A stretch of DNA of 64,000 bases from Cystobacter ferrugineus (lineage in GTDB: Bacteria; Myxococcota; Myxococcia; Myxococcales; Myxococcaceae), in the NCBI RefSeq assembly GCF_001887355.1, contig NZ_MPIN01000014.1, positions 124,001 through 188,000 on the forward strand. Direction: 5' to 3'. Shown here piece by piece: positions 56,902-64,000 of this stretch; positions within the stretch are counted from its first letter, which is position 1, and the number at the start of each line of letters is the position of its first letter. A program made the translations under genes and the position numbers. The notes under the pieces are model-generated. The model did no database searches. It saw nothing but the letters and a program-made list of their open reading frames with translations, and was not told the DNA's origin.

Positions 56902-59900
56902 ATGGACGCGACCCCTCCACAGCGCCCCGGCTCCCCCACCCCTCAGGGCCCGCCCCCTCGAAGCCCTGGTTGGCCCGCGCTGCCCGCACTCGCCGGGTAC
57001 GCCGCAGCGCTGCTCTCCGTGGTCCTCATCGCCGGCCTCTTCCTGCGCTCGAGCCACGCACTGACCGAGGCCTCCTTCCGTCTGGCGCGCACCCTGGACT
57101 TCATCAACGAGGCAGACCACCTGATCGCCCTGGTGAAGGAAGCGGAGACGAGCCAGCGCGGCTATCTGCTGCTGCGCGAGGAGCGCGCCCTGGCCGCCTA
57201 CGAGGAAGCACGGCGGCTCATCGGCCCCTCCCTCGATCGCCTGCGCGCCCTCTCGCCAGATGACGCCCGCCAGCGGGAGCGGCTCGACCGGATGGACTCG
57301 CTCATCCAGCGGGAGTTCGCATCAATGGATCGGCCCCTCGCGCTCATGCGGGCCGGCAAGCCGGACGCCGCGCTCCAGTCGCTGCGCGCGGAAGCGGAAC
57401 AGCGCGGGATGGACGAGTTGTGGAAGGTCGAACGGATGATGGACCAGGAGGAGGAGCGGCGCCTCGCGGAGCAGAACGCGGAGCTGGCCCGGGCCTCCGA
57501 ACAGGCCGACCTCATCGTCCTGGGAGGCAGCGGCTTCCTCCTCGCATTCCTCGGCATCGCCGCGTTCAGTTCCCGGCGCGACATGCGCCTGCGGGAGCGG
57601 GAACAGCTCGAGCGCGAACGGGCGCGCACGCGGGAGCACGAAACCCGGATGGAGGCGGAGGGCGAGCGGCAGCGCCTGTACTACCAGCGCATCATCCTGC
57701 AGGTCCCCGCCGCGGTGGGCCTGTTCCGGGCGGCGGATCGGCGCTGCGAGCTGGCCAACCCCGCGCTCGTGAAGCTCTACGGCGGCCGGGAGTTGGAGGG
57801 CCGCACCGCGCGCGACGTCCTCGCCGAGCCCCCGGGCGGCCGCCTCGTCGAGATGTTCGACACGGTGCTGAGCACCGGGCAGCCCTATACGACCAATGGC
57901 TATCGCCTCGTGCTCGAGCGCGCCACGGATGGCCGGACGTCCGAGTCCTTCGTCAACCTCACCTACCAGCCCCTGCAGGATGCACGCGGGCAGGTGGATG
58001 CCGTGCTGCTGTTCGCGGTGGAGGTGACGGAGCAGGTGGGCGCGCGGCGCGCGGCGGAGGAGGCCCTGTCCCAGCGCCAGCGGGCGGAGACCGCGCTGCG
58101 TGAGAACGAGGCCCACCTGCGGCGGACCCTGAAGGCCTCGGACGTGGGCTCCTGGGAAGCGGACCTGCGCACCCGGCGCGTGGTGTGGTCCGCCCACGCC
58201 GAGGCGATGTCCGGCGTGGCACCCCACACCTTTCCGGGCACCGTGGACGCCTTCCTGGCGCTCGTCCATCCCGAGGATCGCGCGCTGCTGGCCCAGCGCC
58301 TGACGCCCTCGCCCAATGACCCGGGCGAGTTCCGCTTGGAGTACCGCGTCCTGCGCGCGGACGGCGGTGTGCGCTGGCACGAGAACCGGGGCCGCGTCCT
58401 GTTCGACGACGCCGGACAGCCGGCGAAGCTCGCCGGCGTGCTCCTGGACATCACCCAGCGCAAGCTCGCCGAGCAGTCGCAGCGCGAGTCGGAGAACCGC
58501 TTCCGCATCCTCGCGGAGACCATCCCCCAGCTCATCTGGATGTCGCGCGCGGATGGGGCGGCCGAGTACTTCAACCCGCGCTGGTACGAGTACACGGGAC
58601 AGACCCCCGAGCAGGCCCGGGGAGATGGCTGGATGCGCGCCCTGCACCCGGACGACGTCGCGCCCACGCTCGCGACGATGCGGCGCGCGGTCGCCAGCGG
58701 AGAGCCCTATGTCGTCGAGTACCGGCTGCGCCGGGGCCCGGACGCGGCCTACCGCTGGTTCATCACGCGGGGCCTGGCCCTGCGCGACACCGCGGGCAAC
58801 TGCACCCACTGGATTGGCGCCAGCACGGATATCGACGACCAGAAGCGCGGCGCCGAGTCCCTGCGCTTCCTCTCCGAGATGAGCGGCGTGCTGGCGGCCT
58901 CGCTGGATCACGCGGAGACCCTCCGGCAGGTGGCCCGCCTCGCCGTGCCCACGTTGGCCGACTGGTGCATCGTGGACGTGATGGGCGAGAAGGAACTCAT
59001 GGAGCGGGTCGAGGTGGCCCACGCCGACCCCGCGCTCTCGGACCTCGCCGACACCCTGCGGCGCTTCCCCCCCCGGCCCTCCTCCACCTCCCCCGCCACC
59101 CAGGCGATGCGCACGGACCAGACCTTCTACCTGGCCGAGGTGACGGGCGCGAACCTGCAGCACTTCACCCTCGAGGCCGAGCACCTGCGCGTCGCGCTGG
59201 CGCTCAAGCTGCGCTCGGTCGTGTCCGTACCGCTGCTGGCGCGAGGCCGCACGCTCGGCGTGCTGACGTTCCTCACCACCTCGCTCTCCGGCCGCCGCTA
59301 CGAGCGCGGCGACGTGCTGCGGCTCGAGGAGGTGGCGCACCGCGCGGCGCTCGCCATCGACAACGCGCGGCTCTTCTCCCTCGCCCGCACGGAGCGCGAA
59401 CGGGCCGAGGAGGCCAACCGGCTCAAGGACGAGTTCCTCGCCACCGTCAGCCACGAGCTGCGCACGCCCCTCACGGCGATGATCGGCTGGCTGAAGCTCC
59501 TGCGGGATGGACGCCTGCCCCCCGCCAAGCATGCGCGCGCGCTGGAGACCGTGGACCGCAACGCTCACGCCCAGGCCCAGCTCATCGAGGACCTGCTGGA
59601 CGTCAGCCGCATCGTCTCCGGCAAGCTGCGGCTGGAACCCCAGCCGGTCCACCTGGCGGGCATCATCCAGGCGGCCATGGAGTCCATTCGTCCCGCGGCG
59701 GAGGCCAAGGGCATGCGCTTGAACGCCGAGTTCGACACCTGGGACGACGTGGTGATGGGGGACGCGAGCCGCCTGCAGCAGGTGGTGTGGAACCTGCTGT
59801 CCAACGCGGTGAAGTTCTCCCCCGGAGACCACGACGTCTGGCTGAGGCTGCGGCGCGAGGACGGCGCGGTGGAGCTGGCGGTGGAGGATGAGGGTCCGGG

Positions 59901-60555
59901 CATTCCCGAGGAATTCATGCCCCACCTCTTCGAGCGCTTCCGCCGGCTGGAAGGAAGCAGCACACGCCAGCATGGGGGTCTGGGACTGGGGCTCGCCATC
60001 GTGCGTCACCTGGTGGAGTTGCACGGCGGGACGGTGCACGCCACCAGCCGGGCACCGGGCCGGGGCGCCGTCTTCACCGTCCGCCTGCCACCTTCTCCGT
60101 CCTCTCTCGCGCCGGAATCCTCCGGGCCCTCCACGCCCTCGAGCGCCCCCACCACCTGGCCCGCCCTGGCCGGGCGGCACATCCTCGTCGTGGATGACCA
60201 GGACGACAGCCGCGAGATGCTCCGGTTGGTGATGGAGGACCACGGGGCACGTGTCAGCACCGCCGCCTCCGCCCAGGAGGCCCTGCGCGTGCTCGCCGTC
60301 GAGCGGCCCGACCTGCTCGTCTCGGACATTGGCATGCCCGGCGAGGACGGCTACGCGCTCATCAACCGGGTGCGCGCCCTGCCCCCCACCCAGGGAGGGA
60401 CGATTGGCGCGGTGGCCCTCACCGCCTACGCCCGCGTCGAGGATCGCGCCCGGGCCCTCACCGCGGGCTTCGACATGCACGTGACCAAGCCCGTCGAGCC
60501 CGACGAGCTGCTCTCCGTGCTCTCCAACCTGGTGGCCCTCTCTCCCCGCGGCTGA
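56902..60555 (+). CDS. Hybrid sensor histidine kinase (CHASE3-PAS-GAF-HisKA-REC)
   Basis: This 1217-residue kinase has two N-terminal membrane helices (about 30-48 and 213-231) enclosing a CHASE3-like periplasmic domain (AETSQRGYLLL...). PAS domains follow: one weak (residues 260-370), one at about 400-530 (VGSWEADLRT) and one at about 535-650 (FRILAETIPQLIWMS), each followed by a PAC-like segment. Then come a GAF domain (about 665-830), HisKA with phospho-His851 (SHELRTPLTAMIGWL), HATPase (NLLSNAVKFS, GLGLGLAIV) and a C-terminal receiver with Asp1142 (VSDIGMPGEDGY) and Lys in VTKPVEP. No response regulator is adjacent. It is probably one of many orphan hybrid kinases of this lineage; the signal is unknown. 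Confidence 0.95.
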   Translation: MDATPPQRPGSPTPQGPPPRSPGWPALPALAGYAAALLSVVLIAGLFLRSSHALTEASFRLARTLDFINEADHLIALVKEAETSQRGYLLLREERALAAYEEARRLIGPSLDRLRALSPDDARQRERLDRMDSLIQREFASMDRPLALMRAGKPDAALQSLRAEAEQRGMDELWKVERMMDQEEERRLAEQNAELARASEQADLIVLGGSGFLLAFLGIAAFSSRRDMRLREREQLERERARTREHETRMEAEGERQRLYYQRIILQVPAAVGLFRAADRRCELANPALVKLYGGRELEGRTARDVLAEPPGGRLVEMFDTVLSTGQPYTTNGYRLVLERATDGRTSESFVNLTYQPLQDARGQVDAVLLFAVEVTEQVGARRAAEEALSQRQRAETALRENEAHLRRTLKASDVGSWEADLRTRRVVWSAHAEAMSGVAPHTFPGTVDAFLALVHPEDRALLAQRLTPSPNDPGEFRLEYRVLRADGGVRWHENRGRVLFDDAGQPAKLAGVLLDITQRKLAEQSQRESENRFRILAETIPQLIWMSRADGAAEYFNPRWYEYTGQTPEQARGDGWMRALHPDDVAPTLATMRRAVASGEPYVVEYRLRRGPDAAYRWFITRGLALRDTAGNCTHWIGASTDIDDQKRGAESLRFLSEMSGVLAASLDHAETLRQVARLAVPTLADWCIVDVMGEKELMERVEVAHADPALSDLADTLRRFPPRPSSTSPATQAMRTDQTFYLAEVTGANLQHFTLEAEHLRVALALKLRSVVSVPLLARGRTLGVLTFLTTSLSGRRYERGDVLRLEEVAHRAALAIDNARLFSLARTERERAEEANRLKDEFLATVSHELRTPLTAMIGWLKLLRDGRLPPAKHARALETVDRNAHAQAQLIEDLLDVSRIVSGKLRLEPQPVHLAGIIQAAMESIRPAAEAKGMRLNAEFDTWDDVVMGDASRLQQVVWNLLSNAVKFSPGDHDVWLRLRREDGAVELAVEDEGPGIPEEFMPHLFERFRRLEGSSTRQHGGLGLGLAIVRHLVELHGGTVHATSRAPGRGAVFTVRLPPSPSSLAPESSGPSTPSSAPTTWPALAGRHILVVDDQDDSREMLRLVMEDHGARVSTAASAQEALRVLAVERPDLLVSDIGMPGEDGYALINRVRALPPTQGGTIGAVALTAYARVEDRARALTAGFDMHVTKPVEPDELLSVLSNLVALSPRG

Positions 60556-60984
60556 ACGCCCCCGGGTGTCCTTCACCAGACACCCACTCGGTCCCCTGCC
60601 TGTTCGTGCAGTGCGGACATGTAGCGTGTCAGGGGGCGCATCCCCACAGCCGAGCGTTCAATTTCCACCCATCCGTTCACCTGGCCGTTCAATGATGACC
60701 GGCCGACGCCCCCCCCCCTGCGCGCGCCGGGGCTCGCGCGTATAATCATCTGTGCCTTTTCACCCCGTGGAGGGGAAGCGCCGTGGTCACGACGCGCCCT
60801 TCACGTTCTTGCCTCGCGGTCCCACCCCGCGGCGGGGTCCCGAAAGGGCTGGTCGCACGGTCGTGTCTTTCTGGGACCCGTCACGGGTGGGAATTGGAAT
60901 GGCCCATTACCCCCCCAGGTTCAATTCTTGGCCTTCCGAGAGGTCGCGGGAATTCCGCGCGTCTGGATGGCCCGAGGGAGCGTC
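60556..60984. other. Intergenic region upstream of prkA
   Basis: No protein-coding signal was found in these 429 bp. A perfect TATAAT at 60741-60746 is striking in this GC-rich DNA, though no -35 hexamer is clear at the usual spacing. A palindrome CCCCGCGGCGGGG lies at 60825-60837. The length suggests a regulated promoter region for prkA with a long leader. Confidence 0.5.
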
Positions 60985-63057
<2,073 letters not shown>

Positions 63058-63078
63058 CAGCCGGGAAGGGGATCACTC

Positions 63079-64000
63079 GTGTCTTTGCGCATCCACCAGG
63101 ACCACTCACGCTTCAAACAGATCGTCCGCGGGAAGATCAAATCCAACCTGCGCAAGTACGTGCAGAAGGGGGAGATGATCGGCAAGAAGGGCAAGGACAC
63201 GATCTCCATCCCCATTCCCTTCATCGACATCCCCCACTTCAAGTACGGCCACAAGGAGCAGGGGGGTGTCGGGCAGGGAGATGGAGAGGTGGGTCAGCAG
63301 CTCTCCCCGGGCGCGGTGCAGCCCGGGGACGGGCACCAGGCCGGCCAGGGCGAGGGCGACCACTCGCTCGAGGTCGACGTCACGCTCGACGAGCTGGCGC
63401 AGATATTGGGCGAGGAGTTGCGCCTGCCCAACATCGAGCGGCGGCAGAACGAGAAGATCGTCACCCAGAAGATCAAGTACACCGGGGTCAACACCACCGG
63501 CCCCGAGTCGCTGCGCCACTTCAAGCGCACCTACAAGCAGGCCCTGCGGCGGCAGATCGCCATGGGCACGTATGACCCGGCCCGGCCCGTCATCATCCCC
63601 ACGCGCGAGGACCGGCGCTACCGCAGCTACAAGCTCCAGGAGCTGCCGGAGACGAACGCCGTCATCATCTACATGATGGACGTGTCCGGCTCCATGGGTG
63701 ACGAGCAGAAGGAGATCGTCCGCATCGAGAGCTTCTGGCTCGATACGTGGCTGCGCCACCAGTACAAGGGCCTGGAGTCGCGCTACATCATCCACGACGC
63801 CGTGGCGCGCGAGGTGGACCGCGACACCTTCTTCCACACCCGCGAGTCCGGCGGCACGATGATCTCCAGCGCCTACAAGTTGTGCCGGGACATCATCAAG
63901 TCGGACTATCCCAAGAGCGCGTGGAACATCTATCCCTTCCACTTCTCGGACGGAGACAACTGGAGCGCGGATGACACGCGCCAGTGCATCGAGATGCTCC
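63079..64000 (+). CDS. YeaH/YhbH-family (DUF444) protein, cut by the window end
   Basis: At least 307 residues are seen from GTG 63079 (GGAAGGGGA lies upstream) with the frame open to the last base. The N-terminus [20 protein letters not shown], a Gly/Gln-rich stretch, and the von Willebrand A-type MIDAS motif [14 protein letters not shown] (DxSxS) with later SGGTMIS and HFSDGDNW mark DUF444. Family members run to about 370-430 residues, so roughly 60-120 are missing. It is the usual partner of PrkA, and SpoVR often follows as a third gene. Confidence 0.95.
   Translation, partial: MSLRIHQDHSRFKQIVRGKIKSNLRKYVQKGEMIGKKGKDTISIPIPFIDIPHFKYGHKEQGGVGQGDGEVGQQLSPGAVQPGDGHQAGQGEGDHSLEVDVTLDELAQILGEELRLPNIERRQNEKIVTQKIKYTGVNTTGPESLRHFKRTYKQALRRQIAMGTYDPARPVIIPTREDRRYRSYKLQELPETNAVIIYMMDVSGSMGDEQKEIVRIESFWLDTWLRHQYKGLESRYIIHDAVAREVDRDTFFHTRESGGTMISSAYKLCRDIIKSDYPKSAWNIYPFHFSDGDNWSADDTRQCIEML

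Noticed and set aside
57322-60576. 1084-residue open frame on minus opposite the hybrid kinase gene
   Set aside because: Same antisense artefact; the plus-strand frame has clear kinase motifs throughout.

Overview
The window is high-GC DNA packed with genes on both strands. It looks like a chromosomal segment of a myxobacterium, probably of the Myxococcus/Archangium/Cystobacter group. The reasons are a complete pilA-pilGHI plus pilBTCSR type IV pilus cluster of the M. xanthus kind, many secreted lipoproteins, c-di-GMP and hybrid two-component signalling proteins, secreted glycan-degrading enzymes, and a PrkA/YeaH stress-development pair. No rRNA, tRNA, IS element, prophage or CRISPR array was seen.

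1-10.9 kb: social motility. pilA (with a GG-N10-GC sigma-54 promoter and a strong intrinsic terminator), pilG, pilH and pilI run on the plus strand. They converge tail to tail on pilB-pilT-pilC-pilS-pilR, which run on the minus strand. As I recall the M. xanthus order, all these genes point the same way with pilR next to pilA, so the pilA-GHI block looks inverted here. 10.9-15.9 kb: ribF, trmB, a REC-GGDEF diguanylate cyclase, a small lipoprotein, a proline-rich protein ending in an Hfq/Sm-like domain, and a cupredoxin.

15.9-25 kb: a DUF4173-type membrane protein, a DnaQ exonuclease-DinG helicase fusion, a pirin carrying a twin-arginine lipoprotein signal, a two-gene RecF-like ATPase/DUF4276 (TOPRIM-like) module that resembles anti-phage systems, and two tandem HEAT-repeat paralogues. 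25-31.5 kb: alaS leads an operon with a lipoprotein and a PilZ-like/Hsp70 fusion protein, followed by an outer-membrane barrel. 31.5-42.8 kb: gshA, an EI24 membrane protein, a 1071-residue S41 peptidase, another barrel, a glycerophosphodiesterase, a TatA-like protein, a conserved unknown, a zinc-ribbon membrane protein with tandem repeats, and a PHB-regulator-like protein. Two convergent pairs in this stretch end inside shared CTAG tetramers.

42.9-53.3 kb: a GH30 enzyme with a ricin-type lectin domain next to a CBM6/thaumatin-like glucanase lipoprotein, probably used on glycans of prey or biofilm. Then come a phasin-like protein, two overlapping ArsA-family ATPases with complementary motif losses, a TPR lipoprotein, an M48 protease, and an overlapping pair made of a type III chaperone-like TPR protein and a candidate substrate. 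53.4-64 kb: ruvX, a membrane protein, a GT-C glycosyltransferase, a CHASE3-PAS-GAF hybrid histidine kinase, prkA, and the start of a yeaH/yhbH-type gene cut by the window edge.

Functions were assigned by reading motifs in the translations. No database search was run, so family names for weakly conserved proteins are provisional. Residue numbers are counted by eye from the chosen starts.
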